From an uncultured Aquimarina sp. (lineage in GTDB: Bacteria; Bacteroidota; Bacteroidia; Flavobacteriales; Flavobacteriaceae), in NCBI GenBank assembly GCA_947498815.1, contig CANMLU010000004.1, positions 1 through 64,000 of the forward strand: a stretch of DNA of 64,000 nt. The letters are read 5' to 3'. The position numbers and the translations under genes are program-made. Below the pieces are notes generated by a model. The model saw only the letters and a list, made by a program, of their open reading frames with translations. It did no database searches and was not told where the DNA came from. Below are positions 50,208 to 59,895 of the stretch, one piece after another (the first letter of the stretch is position 1; each line of letters starts with the position of its first letter).

Positions 50208-50921
50208 ATGGAAACAGAAAACAAAAAGATTTTGCTTGTAGAGGATGATCCAAACTTTGGAACAGTGTTAAAGGATTATCTAGTAATGAATGATTATGAT
50301 GTAGTGCATGCTAAGAATGGTATGGAAGGCTTCGAAAAATTTAAAAAGGATGACTACGATATGTGTATCCTTGATGTAATGATGCCTTACAAGGACGGAT
50401 TTACATTAGCAAAAGAGATTAGAGATAAGAATGAAGAAGTACCTATTATCTTTTTAACGGCCAAAGCAATGAAAGAAGATGTATTAAAAGGGTACAAGGT
50501 CGGTGCTGATGATTATCTCAATAAACCATTCGATAGTGAAGTCTTATTGATGAAAATACAAGCTATTATGCAACGTAAAAGTACAGAGTCGGTTGCTGAT
50601 AGTAAACAATTTGAATTTAAAGTTGGAGGATTTCATTTAAATTCTAAACTACGTTTTTTAACGTATAATGAAGAAGATCCAATTAAACTTTCTCCAAAAG
50701 AGAATGAACTACTACGTCTATTGGCATTACATCTTAACGACTTAATGCCCCGAGAACTGGCATTAACAAAAATATGGAGAGATGATAATTATTTTACTTC
50801 TCGTAGTATGGATGTGTATATAGCCAAGCTTAGAAAATACCTTAAAAAAGATGAAAATGTTGAAATCCTCAATATTCACGGAGAAGGATTTAGACTAGTA
50901 GTAAGAAACGAAGAGTCATAA
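50208..50921 (+). CDS. rprY: OmpR-family response regulator (RprY-like)
   Basis: A 237-aa regulator: receiver domain with acidic pair EDD (12-14), phospho-Asp56 in CILDVMMP, Thr in FLTAKA and Lys in NKPFDSE, then a winged-helix Trans_reg_C domain at ~135-235 (KLSPKENELLRLLALH, SRSMDVYIAKLRKYL). It partners the kinase just upstream. RprY in Bacteroides affects cell-envelope and metabolic genes; the targets here are unknown. Confidence 0.92.
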   Translation: METENKKILLVEDDPNFGTVLKDYLVMNDYDVVHAKNGMEGFEKFKKDDYDMCILDVMMPYKDGFTLAKEIRDKNEEVPIIFLTAKAMKEDVLKGYKVGADDYLNKPFDSEVLLMKIQAIMQRKSTESVADSKQFEFKVGGFHLNSKLRFLTYNEEDPIKLSPKENELLRLLALHLNDLMPRELALTKIWRDDNYFTSRSMDVYIAKLRKYLKKDENVEILNIHGEGFRLVVRNEES

Positions 50922-50948
50922 AATAATAACGGTAATCGAACCAGTATA

Positions 50949-50981
50949 AATCACTATGAAAGAATAGCTTTCATAGTGATT
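50949..50981. terminator. Bidirectional terminator rprY / miaA
   Basis: Perfect 14-bp stem AATCACTATGAAAG/CTTTCATAGTGATT with a 5-base loop between two convergent genes, with TTGTTTTTTA on the plus side. The right arm overlaps the end of miaA (stop at 50971). Confidence 0.85.
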
Positions 50982-51876
50982 TGTTTTTTATATAGTCTAC
51001 GATTGTTTGAAGATCATCCTTATAATCAAACCACTCGATTTCTTTATCTTTTCTAAACCAGGTAAGCTGTCTTTTTGCAAAACGTCTTGTGTTTTTTTTA
51101 ATTTCTGAAATTGCAAAATCTAGATCCCATTTTTCGTCAAAATGAGCAAATAATTCTTTGTATCCTACAGTATTTAGAGCGTTTAAAGTTTTGTGTGGGT
51201 ACAACTTTTTGGCTTCATTAATCAAACCTTGATTTACCATTATATCGACTCTTTGGTTGATTCTGTCATAAATGATTTTTCGGTCTGCTGTAATTCCAAT
51301 TTTGATAATATTAAATGGTCTTTTTCTTGTCGTGCTCGTAAGAAACGAAGAAAATGGTTTACCACTACCGATAGATACTTCTAGCGCCCTTATCACTCTT
51401 TGTGTATTTTGTAAATCGACTTTTTCGTAGTACAAAGGATCCAAAACTTTAAGCTGCTGCTGTAAGTATTCAATGCCTTTATTAGTATATTCTTCCTGAA
51501 GTTTTTTTCTGATACTAGTATCAATCTCGGGAAAATAATCCAGCCCCTTGGTTACTGCGTCTACGTACAACCCTGAGCCACCTACAAGAACAGCGTATGA
51601 CTTTTCTTGAAACAAAAATGTAAGAATGTTTAAAGCTTCTTTTTCAAAATCTCCAACAGAATAATTGTCGTTGATACTTTTGTGTTGAATACAATGGTGT
51701 TTTGCTTGTTGTAGTTCAGTTTTATTAGGTACCGCAGTACCGATACTCATTTCTTTATAGAATTGTCTACTATCTGCCGAAACAATTTCACAATCAAAGT
51801 GTTTTGCCAATGCGATACCCAAACTCGTTTTGCCTATGGCCGTAGGTCCTATGATTACAATAAGATTCTTATCCAT
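50971..51876 (-). CDS. miaA: tRNA dimethylallyltransferase
   Basis: Transfers dimethylallyl to A37 of UNN-reading tRNAs. About 301 aa from ATG 51876 (MDKNLIVIIGPTAIGKTSLG); an upstream ATG at 51936 would add 20 residues inside the previous gene. P-loop GPTAIGKT, catalytic DSRQFY near residue 35, GGSGLYVDA near 98 and the R-rich KRQLTWFRKD tail. Its start overlaps the potassium-channel gene by eight bases (ATGGATAA). Confidence 0.95.
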   Translation of the reverse strand: MDKNLIVIIGPTAIGKTSLGIALAKHFDCEIVSADSRQFYKEMSIGTAVPNKTELQQAKHHCIQHKSINDNYSVGDFEKEALNILTFLFQEKSYAVLVGGSGLYVDAVTKGLDYFPEIDTSIRKKLQEEYTNKGIEYLQQQLKVLDPLYYEKVDLQNTQRVIRALEVSIGSGKPFSSFLTSTTRKRPFNIIKIGITADRKIIYDRINQRVDIMVNQGLINEAKKLYPHKTLNALNTVGYKELFAHFDEKWDLDFAISEIKKNTRRFAKRQLTWFRKDKEIEWFDYKDDLQTIVDYIKNKSL

Positions 51877-52699
51877 TGTATAAATCTTCTCCACATTTAT
51901 GACAGAATTTGGCGTTATCGCTATGATTGGTCTCATTGCAATTACTACAAGCTCGTGTGTTTAAATTGACTTTTTTATGTTGTTGTGTATATTCTGCACT
52001 TACGATTCCCGTTGGAACAGCAATAATACCATATCCCATGATCATTATAATCGCCGCTAGAAATTGCCCTAATGGAGTTATTGGAGCGATATCACCATAA
52101 CCAACAGTAGTTAATGTTACGATACACCAATATACACTGATTGGAATGCTTCTAAAACCACTCGACTCTCCTTCGATCAAATACATAACAGTACCCATGA
52201 TAATACATAGCACTAAAACGGCGAATAAGAATACTAGGATTTTTGCACCACTATCGCGTATAGCTTTAGCCAATCTATTTGATTCTCCTATATAACGAGA
52301 AATCTTTAGGATTCTAAAAACACGAAGTAATCTAAGCGCTCTCACAGCAAGCAATGCACTGGAACCTGTAATAAAAAATGATAAGTAAAGTGGTAATGTG
52401 GATAAAAGGTCGATTATTCCATAAAAACTAAAGATATATGTTGAAGGTCTTTTAATAGAGATGATACGTGCTATATATTCAAATGTGAAAAATATTGTAA
52501 TGACCCATTCTGCATAGTACAAGAATTCATAGGTGAGCAGTGGTAAGCCCTTAACACTCTCTAGCATTACAAAAATGATACTTAAAACGATCAATATAAG
52601 AAGTGTAATATCAAATATTTTTCCGATAGGAGTATCGGCTTCATAAATGATATCATGTAATTTGTCTTTCCAGGTTTTGTATGATGAATTATTGTTCAA
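51869..52699 (-). CDS. Voltage-gated potassium channel with zinc-ribbon tail
   Basis: A 276-aa six-helix Kv-type channel. S1 near 28-47; an S4 segment near 120-140 with regularly spaced arginines (VRALRLLRVFRILKISR); pore loop with filter TLTTVGYGD near residue 198; S6 at ~212-235. The C-terminus carries four cysteines (CSNC ... FCHKCG) of a small zinc ribbon, unlike typical Kv domains and possibly for assembly or redox sensing. It is the second potassium channel in this window. Confidence 0.9.
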   Translation of the reverse strand: MNNNSSYKTWKDKLHDIIYEADTPIGKIFDITLLILIVLSIIFVMLESVKGLPLLTYEFLYYAEWVITIFFTFEYIARIISIKRPSTYIFSFYGIIDLLSTLPLYLSFFITGSSALLAVRALRLLRVFRILKISRYIGESNRLAKAIRDSGAKILVFLFAVLVLCIIMGTVMYLIEGESSGFRSIPISVYWCIVTLTTVGYGDIAPITPLGQFLAAIIMIMGYGIIAVPTGIVSAEYTQQHKKVNLNTRACSNCNETNHSDNAKFCHKCGEDLYNG

Positions 52700-52731
52700 A
52701 CTTCATGAATTTGATTAAAAGTACTAAAAAA

Positions 52732-54714
52732 CTAATTTATCTTTTTAATTGTGATAAGCGTATCGTTTTCAATTTGAACGATTAGATTAAAAAACTCCTT
52801 TAATATAGCATAATATTCACTTGGGTAATAAGGTGAGTTAAAGGTTATTCGATGACTGATCATTATTTGATTATCTTTTGTTTGAAAAATAACACTTACG
52901 TTGCCTAGTTTATTCGGAATGGAATATGATGAGTTTTTTGGGACATCAATAAATTCATAGTTTTTTGGTAATTCCAACGAAACCAGATGTGTATATGAAT
53001 CTTTATAACCAAAATCTACAGGGTATGTTCTTTGACTTAACTTAAAAGGGTTTTCTTTAAAAAAAGGTTTTGTAAATGGATTGATATATAAAACTCCACC
53101 AATTTCTTCTGGTGCAAAAGAAAAATCGAACTCCTCGACATAGTTTTTTTCAGTATTGTCCTCATTTTCAATATTAAAATTACTAATGGTGATTTCTTCA
53201 TTTTTCTTTTTAAGTTGATCAATAAATTTTTGTTTATTGACCTGGTCTAATTCTTTTCTTTTGAAATAACCATGATATCCAACGAAAACATGTTTTGCAT
53301 GACCATTTAAATTTAAATTTTCATCAAGGATTATCTTGTCCTTATATAGATAGGATGAATTCTGTTTTGGACGGATATCAATCCAAGCACTTCCATTTTT
53401 AAAATCTAATAGCCGGCCATATTGATTTAAGCACCTAAATGGTACTTCTCCAAATGCCAACGTATTTTCTGTCGCATCTAGTAAAAAAGTTTCGCCATCT
53501 ATTGTTAACTGAGTTATTATATAATTAAAATCCGAAATAACAGGATGGATTTTGGTCACATAACCATTCTCTCGTGTTGATAGAAGAACTGGTTGTACAT
53601 TAAACCCTTGTTGCTTTAATATATTATGGGTTAGGATATTGATACCTGAAACGTTTCCAGTTTTATTTTTGATCACTTCTTTAATTTCACTTTCCTGATT
53701 ATTGATTTTAAAAAAATCATATTTTCCATTCCATTTATAATACTGTGTAATTTATTGGTATATCTTTTTGGCCTTTGCGAGGCTATTAGGCTGTATTTGG
53801 ATTGAGTCAGGTAAAATATCTTTGGTTGTATTTACTTTTTTTAGCTGAAGGCCAATATTAGGTTCTCTTTTAATTTTGTCATCTACATTCTTCCAGGTTT
53901 CGGTGTATTTTTTATTGATTCCATCAAATCCTTTAAACTCTTTTAACTCATAATCGACTCTAGAAAAATAATTCTTTTTTGCAGTCATGTATTTTTCTTT
54001 CTTAAAAGCAGGAATATCTTTCATGACATATACGTTATGTGCACAATCAGAACTTCCTCCACGTCCAACCTCAATGCAGTTTCTCTTTATGGTTGATTGA
54101 TTAGTGGTTAATTTCAACGTTCCTACAAGTTTTATGTTATACACATAATTTCCCGGAAGGTCGGTTACATACTCACTATAAAGCTTTGGGATATCATCCT
54201 GAAAATCCCAACCGTTAAAGTTAAACATGAAAGGCGATTCTACTTGATATTTGTAGGTAATTACAGAACCCGGTTTTACCTTAGGAAAGGTGAATTTTAC
54301 CAATATAAAATTCTCATTGTAATTTTCTTGATAGATGTTTTCTTTCAAAACTTTAGTCTTGACAATCTTACCGTTTTCTAGATTATGTGTATATGCGACT
54401 AGTTTTCTATACAATTCTTTGCCAGACTTGTTTCGATATAAAAAGAACTCTACCGTCGCTTCATCAAAGCCTTTTTTATTAAGTATTTTTATTTTTCGTT
54501 CGTAATCGGTTAGTAAATTATAATTCCCTCCATTTTGAACTCTACTGTATCCTTTTTCGTATATCAAAAGAGCGTTGGCTGTTGTGTCTTTTTTATATGT
54601 ATTGTTTTCAAGGTCGGCAGTACTTACAACCATACTTACGTTGTTGTAATTTTCTTGGCCCAATGAGTATAATGAAATGGTGAAAAGAGATAATGTAAAT
54701 AAGTGTTTAATCAT
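52732..54714 (-). pseudogene. DUF3857/transglutaminase protein split by an in-frame stop
   Basis: One reading frame of about 660 codons, interrupted by a single TAA at 53752-53754. The 5' part (54714-53752) encodes a signal peptide (MIKHLFTLSL...SLGQ) and a DUF3857 domain up to KAKKIYQ. After the stop the same frame continues ITQYYKWNGKYDFF and joins the transglutaminase-like part (GNVSGINILTHNILKQQGF, LLDATENTLAFGEVPFRCLNQYG). A GTG at 53676 could restart the second half, without signal peptide. Intact relatives of this architecture are periplasmic, usually ~650 aa. It is therefore a pseudogene, a recoded or readthrough gene, or a sequencing error. The ATG overlaps the exonuclease gene end by eight bases. 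Confidence 0.85.
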
Positions 54715-56080
54715 TTTTTGGAAGTTTGATAACCTTGAGCCTTTTGTTTTTACGAACATAGCTTTGAATAATATGTTGAGCATCCCTATTATGACCCATT
54801 GGGGTGATAATAGACCTTAAAATATCAATGTTGTTTATTTGATGATTAAGGTTGAAATATCCAATACCCTTAAACTGTCCTTGTTCGATCAAGATAATAC
54901 CTTGCTCATCGATATCTCTGCCTTGATCAATAATAATCATATCCTGGTTGTCAAAAGAATTGTTATGAACTAAAAGCTGTACTCTTGTATTGTAATTCTC
55001 GGAAGATTCCTCAGATATACAGGCACCATAACATTGTTTTATGGTAAAATTGAAGCAATTACTTTTACTAGTGTCGAGACCCATTAATTTGTGACATAAA
55101 TTATATTCTTCGGCCCAACGATGCATAAAAGATTTGGCTTGTTGCCTATTAGAAAAAGTGGTAATTATTCTCTTTCTGTTATCCACTTTTCCTACTTGTA
55201 AATTTATAAAACCCTCATTGTCTATGAATTGATATAAAGCCTGGTCAAATTTTGTCCTTCTAAGTGCCCTATTGTATTTTGGTTTATTAAGTTTTATTTC
55301 TTCACTTTCTTTTAATAAAGCCAAAAGTTCGCTTCCTGTAACCTCAAAAGTAATAGTAGCGACTTCGGCCTGAATTCTTCTGGATTTTCTGTTGTCGTTT
55401 GTGAAATGTTGATTAAGCCGTTTTTTTATATTCTTGCTTTTTCCTATGTAAATAATAGTACCATCCTCTTTGTGCATATAATACACGCCTGTTGCGGTTG
55501 GAGCTTGTTCGATTAGTCTTAGAAGCTTATCATCTACTTGTTTTTTTGTGTCAGTACGAACGGTATCTGTTATGATCTTTTTTTCTAGATCTTTGGTAAG
55601 AAGGAGTTTAAATAACTTCACAGTGGCTTGAGCATCTCCGTTGGCTCTATGGCGATCAGAAAGCGGAATACCAAGACCACGAACTAATTTTCCCAAACTA
55701 TAAGATTCTTGATCCGGGATTAGTTTTTTTGATAATTCTACTGTACATAATGATTGTCTTTCGTAGTCAAAACCTAATCTGGAAAATTCGGTTTGTAAAA
55801 TACGATAATCAAAACTGGCATTATGGGCTACAACAACACACTCGCTAGTAATCTCAACAATTCTTTTGGCAACCTCATAAAACTTTGGTGCACTGCGCAG
55901 CATTTGATTATTAATCCCTGTTAAGTTTGCAACAAAAGGCTGTATGGGCCTCTCTGGATTTATTAAAGTGATAAATTGATCGATTACTTTATGTCCATCG
56001 AATTTATAAATAGCAATTTCAGTAATTCCCTCTTCATTATATTTGCCTCCAGTGGTTTCTATATCTAAAATTGCGTACAT
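54707..56080 (-). CDS. DEDDh exonuclease fused to GIY-YIG nuclease
   Basis: A 457-aa fusion. Residues 1-165: DnaQ/PolIII-epsilon-like 3'-5' exonuclease with motif I YAILDIETTGGKY, motif II near VVAHNASFDYRI, and DRHRANGDAQATVKL near 145. Residues ~190-270: GIY-YIG domain (ATGVYYMHKEDGTIIYIGKSKNIKKRL) as in UvrC/Cho. Residues 270-457 are of unclear fold with several Cys. Similar exo-Cho fusions act in DNA repair in actinobacteria and Bacteroidota. The DUF3857 gene overlaps its end. Confidence 0.88.
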   Translation of the reverse strand: MYAILDIETTGGKYNEEGITEIAIYKFDGHKVIDQFITLINPERPIQPFVANLTGINNQMLRSAPKFYEVAKRIVEITSECVVVAHNASFDYRILQTEFSRLGFDYERQSLCTVELSKKLIPDQESYSLGKLVRGLGIPLSDRHRANGDAQATVKLFKLLLTKDLEKKIITDTVRTDTKKQVDDKLLRLIEQAPTATGVYYMHKEDGTIIYIGKSKNIKKRLNQHFTNDNRKSRRIQAEVATITFEVTGSELLALLKESEEIKLNKPKYNRALRRTKFDQALYQFIDNEGFINLQVGKVDNRKRIITTFSNRQQAKSFMHRWAEEYNLCHKLMGLDTSKSNCFNFTIKQCYGACISEESSENYNTRVQLLVHNNSFDNQDMIIIDQGRDIDEQGIILIEQGQFKGIGYFNLNHQINNIDILRSIITPMGHNRDAQHIIQSYVRKNKRLKVIKLPKND

Positions 56081-56234
56081 TCTATTCTGTAGTTGATAGT
56101 CTTTAGAGGTTATTAAAGATTATAATTTATTAATTTATTGTTTAGAGTCATTGTTTTCGAGATGGTCTTAAAAATGTCAAAAATAGTATTTAACTTTTTA
56201 ATCGCATACGACATTATAGCATATCCCTATAAAA

Positions 56235-56897
56235 CTAACCATAGTTTCGTGCCCCAAAGATAGAACTTCCAATTCTAACCATAGTACTTCCATGCACTAT
56301 TGCTTCTCGGTAATCACCACTCATACCAATAGATAAAGTTTTCAAATCGGGATATTGAGGTCTAATGCGATCGAAAAAAGCCTTAATTCTTTTAAATTCT
56401 GTATTTATTTGTTGTTGATCGTCTGTAAATGTTGCCATGCCCATTATACCCTGAATATGAACATTGTTTAGGTTTTTCACTTCCTCAGAATTCAACAATA
56501 TTAACGCCTCTTCTTCACTAAGTCCATATTTACTTTCTTCTTTGGCTATTTTGATTTGGAGCAAGCAGTTGATTGTCCTGTTGTATTTTTTGGCTTGTTT
56601 GTCTATTTCTTTTAGTAATTTATAACTATCTACGGCATGAATCAAATCTACAAATGAAGCCATATATTTAACTTTGTTAGTTTGTACGTGACCGATCATA
56701 TGCCAGATTATATCTTTGGGCATTGTTTCCCATTTTTCGGCCATTTCCTGGATCTTATTTTCACCAAATATACGTTGGCCAGCTTCATAGGCCTGCATTA
56801 AATCAGAAATCGGTTTGGTTTTAGATACAGCAACAAGAGTAACATTTTCTGGGATAGAGTTTCTTATATCTTGAAGGTTGCTTTCAATAGTATTCAT
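56235..56897 (-). CDS. YggS-family PLP-binding protein
   Basis: A ~220-aa alanine-racemase-fold protein that binds pyridoxal 5'-phosphate and keeps its cellular level steady. PLP Lys in VAVSKTKP near residue 23, IGHVQTNKVKY near 74, SMGMSGDYREAI-like LSIGMSGDYREAI near 193 and RIGSSIFGAR at the end. Start taken at 56897 (MNTIESN) because a consensus promoter at 56904-56935 leaves almost no leader; the ATG at 56906 would lie upstream of the predicted transcript. Confidence 0.92.
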   Translation of the reverse strand: MNTIESNLQDIRNSIPENVTLVAVSKTKPISDLMQAYEAGQRIFGENKIQEMAEKWETMPKDIIWHMIGHVQTNKVKYMASFVDLIHAVDSYKLLKEIDKQAKKYNRTINCLLQIKIAKEESKYGLSEEEALILLNSEEVKNLNNVHIQGIMGMATFTDDQQQINTEFKRIKAFFDRIRPQYPDLKTLSIGMSGDYREAIVHGSTMVRIGSSIFGARNYG

Positions 56898-56903
56898 AAG
56901 CTG

Positions 56904-56935
56904 CAAAGATATTTAAAAAAACATTCTTTTATCAA
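56904..56935 (-). promoter_or_regulatory. Promoter of the YggS gene
   Basis: On the minus strand TTG (56933-56935), 21-base spacer, TATCTTTG (56904-56911), an exact match. The ATG at 56897 follows six bases after the -7 box. Confidence 0.6.
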
Positions 56936-56966
56936 CCCTTTGAGCTGAACAAATAAATGCACGTAT

Positions 56967-58205
56967 TTAAAATTCATATACCGTAACACCACTGCGTAAC
57001 TTAGGCTCAATATAAGTACTTTTTGGAGGCATTTTTAATCCTTGATCTGCGATTTTTTTCATTTGTTCGACAGATGAAGGAAATAAACCAAAACCAACTT
57101 TGTATTCGTTTTGGTCCACCTTGCTCTTTACAGAAATAATGTCATTTTTACCATGAGAGTATTCAATTCTGGTATCTGTACGGAGATCTTTTATATCCAG
57201 AATAGGTTTCAAAACTGTTCTGTATAATATTTGAGCATCCAGTTCTTCAAGGGCATCTGTGAATTCGTAAATCGTTTTCCTTAGGTATAACGAGTAAAAC
57301 TCACCATCCAAATACATGCTAAAATGATGAGGTTTTGAAGGTCTGTATACTTCGATTCCTCTATTTTCGATTCGGAACCATTCGTCCAACTGAATTAAGA
57401 ATTCTTCTTTGGATAGGCCATTAAGATCCTTGACAAGTCGATTGAATTCATAAATCTTTAAATCTGATTCTGGAATCAGATAGCACATAAAATAATTATA
57501 GGTTTCATCTCCTCGATGATCTGGATTGTTTTCTTTGAGATCCTTGGCTAATAAATACGAAGACGCAGAGCGGTGATGACCATCTGCAATATAGATAGTC
57601 TCTATTTTTGAAAACTCATTCTGGATTTGATCAATAATCACAGGGTCATCGATTTTCCATAGATAATGAGTATCTCTATACGTTGTTGTAAATTCGTATT
57701 CTGCCCTGTGTTCAATAGTTTTGGAAATGATCTGTGCTATGGTGTCATTGTCTGGATAGGTAAGTAGCACTGGTTCTGCATTAAATCCTACTGTTTTGAG
57801 ATATTCTTTAAAAGTAGTCTCTCGATGTTCTAGTGTGTCTTCGTGTTTTTTGATAACATCATTTTCATAATCTTCGGCGCTTGCTGCTGCAATTATCCCA
57901 CAAAAAGATTGGTGTTCTCGATTTACTATTTTATATACATAATAACACTTGTTTTCGTCTTGTTTAAAAATTTCATCTTCTTTAAACTCAAGATATCGAT
58001 TACGAACTAACTTATATCTTTCTTCCCCAGAGATTTCTTTTTGATATTTATATCCGGGGTTCACAATGTGTAAAAAAGAGTAGGGGTTATAGTCCATCCT
58101 TGAATCACGTTCGGTAGGGGTATAACTTTGATAAGATCTGGATGCAACCAGACTCACTTTATCTCTTGTAGGTCTTATTGCTTTGAATGGAAATATTTTT
58201 GCCAA
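56967..58205 (-). CDS. DUF1015 family protein
   Basis: A 412-aa soluble protein of the DUF1015 family. Core motif IYIADGHHRSASSYLLA near residue 205 is the family signature (DGHHR), and the start KIFPFKAIRPTRDKVSLVAS and TERDSRMDYNPYSFLH are conserved. DUF1015 genes often lie with serA/serC in Bacteroidota, suggesting a link to serine metabolism, but none is adjacent here. Activity not established. A decayed second copy of its 5' end lies at 59937-60135. Confidence 0.85.
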   Translation of the reverse strand: MAKIFPFKAIRPTRDKVSLVASRSYQSYTPTERDSRMDYNPYSFLHIVNPGYKYQKEISGEERYKLVRNRYLEFKEDEIFKQDENKCYYVYKIVNREHQSFCGIIAAASAEDYENDVIKKHEDTLEHRETTFKEYLKTVGFNAEPVLLTYPDNDTIAQIISKTIEHRAEYEFTTTYRDTHYLWKIDDPVIIDQIQNEFSKIETIYIADGHHRSASSYLLAKDLKENNPDHRGDETYNYFMCYLIPESDLKIYEFNRLVKDLNGLSKEEFLIQLDEWFRIENRGIEVYRPSKPHHFSMYLDGEFYSLYLRKTIYEFTDALEELDAQILYRTVLKPILDIKDLRTDTRIEYSHGKNDIISVKSKVDQNEYKVGFGLFPSSVEQMKKIADQGLKMPPKSTYIEPKLRSGVTVYEF

Positions 58206-58669
58206 AATAGTATATCGTTTGTTGGTGTTTTTAACAGGAAAAATTAGTTTGGATTAATGATTTGATAATTTAAAATTATATGTGGTTAATGAACTAGTTA
58301 TTTAAAAATTTCAATAATCGTTGATTGGATTTTATTACAACTTAATCAAAAGTTGAAAACCGAAAGGTAAAAATTATTCACCACAAAAAATATAATGAAA
58401 AAGTTAAGGATTAAAAATTTAGTAATACATAGGTAAGTGTGTGCCTGAAAGATTTTATTTTTATCTTTATACGATTGAATTATAGGCCAACCATTTTTAT
58501 CAATTGAGCCAGAGTAATAGATCAAAAAAAAGAAATATTAAGGAATAATCATTATAGCTAGCCAAAAAATCGGAAAGCTTACAATAATGATTAACAGCGA
58601 TACTAATTTTTATAGGTATTGCTTTTCCTTTGGTATACATTAATTGTTTTAAATATTTTAATACATAAT
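58206..58669. other. 464-base AT-rich gap
   Basis: Divergent region between DUF1015 and the Crp/Fnr gene. No coding frame, repeat or clear promoter consensus was found; the last 100 bases must contain the Crp/Fnr promoter but no exact -7 element was seen. Confidence 0.6.
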
Positions 58670-59239
58670 ATGGAAAAAAGAAATTTGATATATGATGAAA
58701 ATCATGCTCATTTACTTCAAAACCCGAAAATTGCATCTGCTATGAAAGAAGTAGTAACCTATAGAGAATATCCCAAAAAACACATGCTGTTTAAGGAAGG
58801 AAATGTTTGTGATTGTTTTTATATTGTTATTTCTGGGATTACGCGTATGTTTTATTATAAGGAAGGTGTCGATATTACTGCTCATTTTAGTACAAAAAAT
58901 GAAGGTGCCGGTGTTTATGAGAGTTTTGCTAAACAAAACAAAAGTAAATTTAATATTGAAGCCCTAACCGATGTTAAATTATATGAAATATCATATCAAA
59001 AATTTAATGATTTACTTAACGCAAATTCTGAGGTTGAAAGGTATTTTAGATTTTTTATTCAACAACTTCACATTAATCTAATTGATCGGGTAAACGAATC
59101 ATATTTTAGTAATGCAAAAGAACGTTACGAAAAATTGTTAGCACGAAAACCTGAATTGTTTCAAAAAGTCGCTTTAAAACATCTAGCTACTTATCTAAAT
59201 ATTACTCCAGAAACTCTAAGTAGAATTAGAAATAAATAG
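58670..59239 (+). CDS. Crp/Fnr-family transcription regulator
   Basis: A 189-aa regulator. ATG at 58670 (MEKRNLIYDENH) is preferred over a TTG at 58619. Residues ~20-120: cyclic-nucleotide-binding-like beta barrel (PKKHMLFKEGNVCDCFYIVISGITRMF). The C-terminus is a short winged-helix with recognition helix ITPETLSRIRNK, keeping the E-x2-SR residues that in FNR read TTGA. No four-Cys iron-sulfur cluster (only two Cys, in VCDC), so not a classical oxygen sensor. A TTGAC-N4-GTCAA palindrome lies 37 bases downstream. Confidence 0.9.
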   Translation: MEKRNLIYDENHAHLLQNPKIASAMKEVVTYREYPKKHMLFKEGNVCDCFYIVISGITRMFYYKEGVDITAHFSTKNEGAGVYESFAKQNKSKFNIEALTDVKLYEISYQKFNDLLNANSEVERYFRFFIQQLHINLIDRVNESYFSNAKERYEKLLARKPELFQKVALKHLATYLNITPETLSRIRNK

Positions 59240-59275
59240 TTACAGGCATCTGAACAAAATAAAATATTTGTTTTT

Positions 59276-59291
59276 CTTGACATTTGTCAAG
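59276..59291. promoter_or_regulatory. FNR-box-like palindrome
   Basis: CTTGACA-TT-TGTCAAG is a perfect 16-bp inverted repeat containing TTGAC-N4-GTCAA, close to the Crp/Fnr-type consensus TTGAT-N4-ATCAA. It lies just after the Crp/Fnr gene and 170 bases before the next gene. Confidence 0.5.
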
Positions 59292-59460
59292 TGGAACATG
59301 CACTTTTATTTTTAATTTTGAATGTTCTGAGTCTGGAATACAACTTTATTTAATTAATCATATTTAGATCAACAACTCCAAATTTATAATTTTTAAATTC
59401 TTTATTAATAGTGTTTGCCATATCTTCCTTGCATAAAGGTTTTAAATCAAATTTTAAATA

Positions 59461-59895
59461 ATGATAAAAAAAAAGGGATCAATTAAGAATACAGTGTTTA
59501 TAATATGTTTTTCTATTGGAATATTGTTCGTATCATGTTCTAGTGATGATGAAGGAAGTGATAACAATGGTGTTGTAGAGCTTCCAGCCGATGTTTTGGG
59601 GGCCTACGCTGGTGCCTTGTCAGCTCCACCGGTAGAGGTGTTTGGTACCGCGACTATAGTTAAATCGGGTACTAAAACCTATACTATTAATTTTAGTGAT
59701 GATGTTCCTTCTCTTACAAATCTTGAATTTGTTGCTTCTGTAATTGATAATGACTTTATATCCTCAACCAAAGATAAGGATAGAGGACTTGCAATTTCCC
59801 TTATCATGGATAATGGCGTTCGGCTACTTGGTGTTGCTAAGACAAGTGATCCGAATATTACTTTTGGAGGAGAAAAGCTTGAAGTGAAAAAATAA
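59461..59895 (+). CDS. Small lipoprotein, unrecognised
   Basis: A 144-aa lipoprotein with lipobox FVSC (Cys at 26) followed by a SSDDEGSDNN acidic spacer, the usual surface-lipoprotein linker of Bacteroidota. The mature part is short and beta-rich (GALSAPPVEVFGTATIV, TINFSDDVPSLTNLEFVASV). No family recognised. It is the first gene after the FNR-like palindrome and may belong to the Crp/Fnr regulon, which is only inference from position. Confidence 0.65.
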   Translation: MIKKKGSIKNTVFIICFSIGILFVSCSSDDEGSDNNGVVELPADVLGAYAGALSAPPVEVFGTATIVKSGTKTYTINFSDDVPSLTNLEFVASVIDNDFISSTKDKDRGLAISLIMDNGVRLLGVAKTSDPNITFGGEKLEVKK

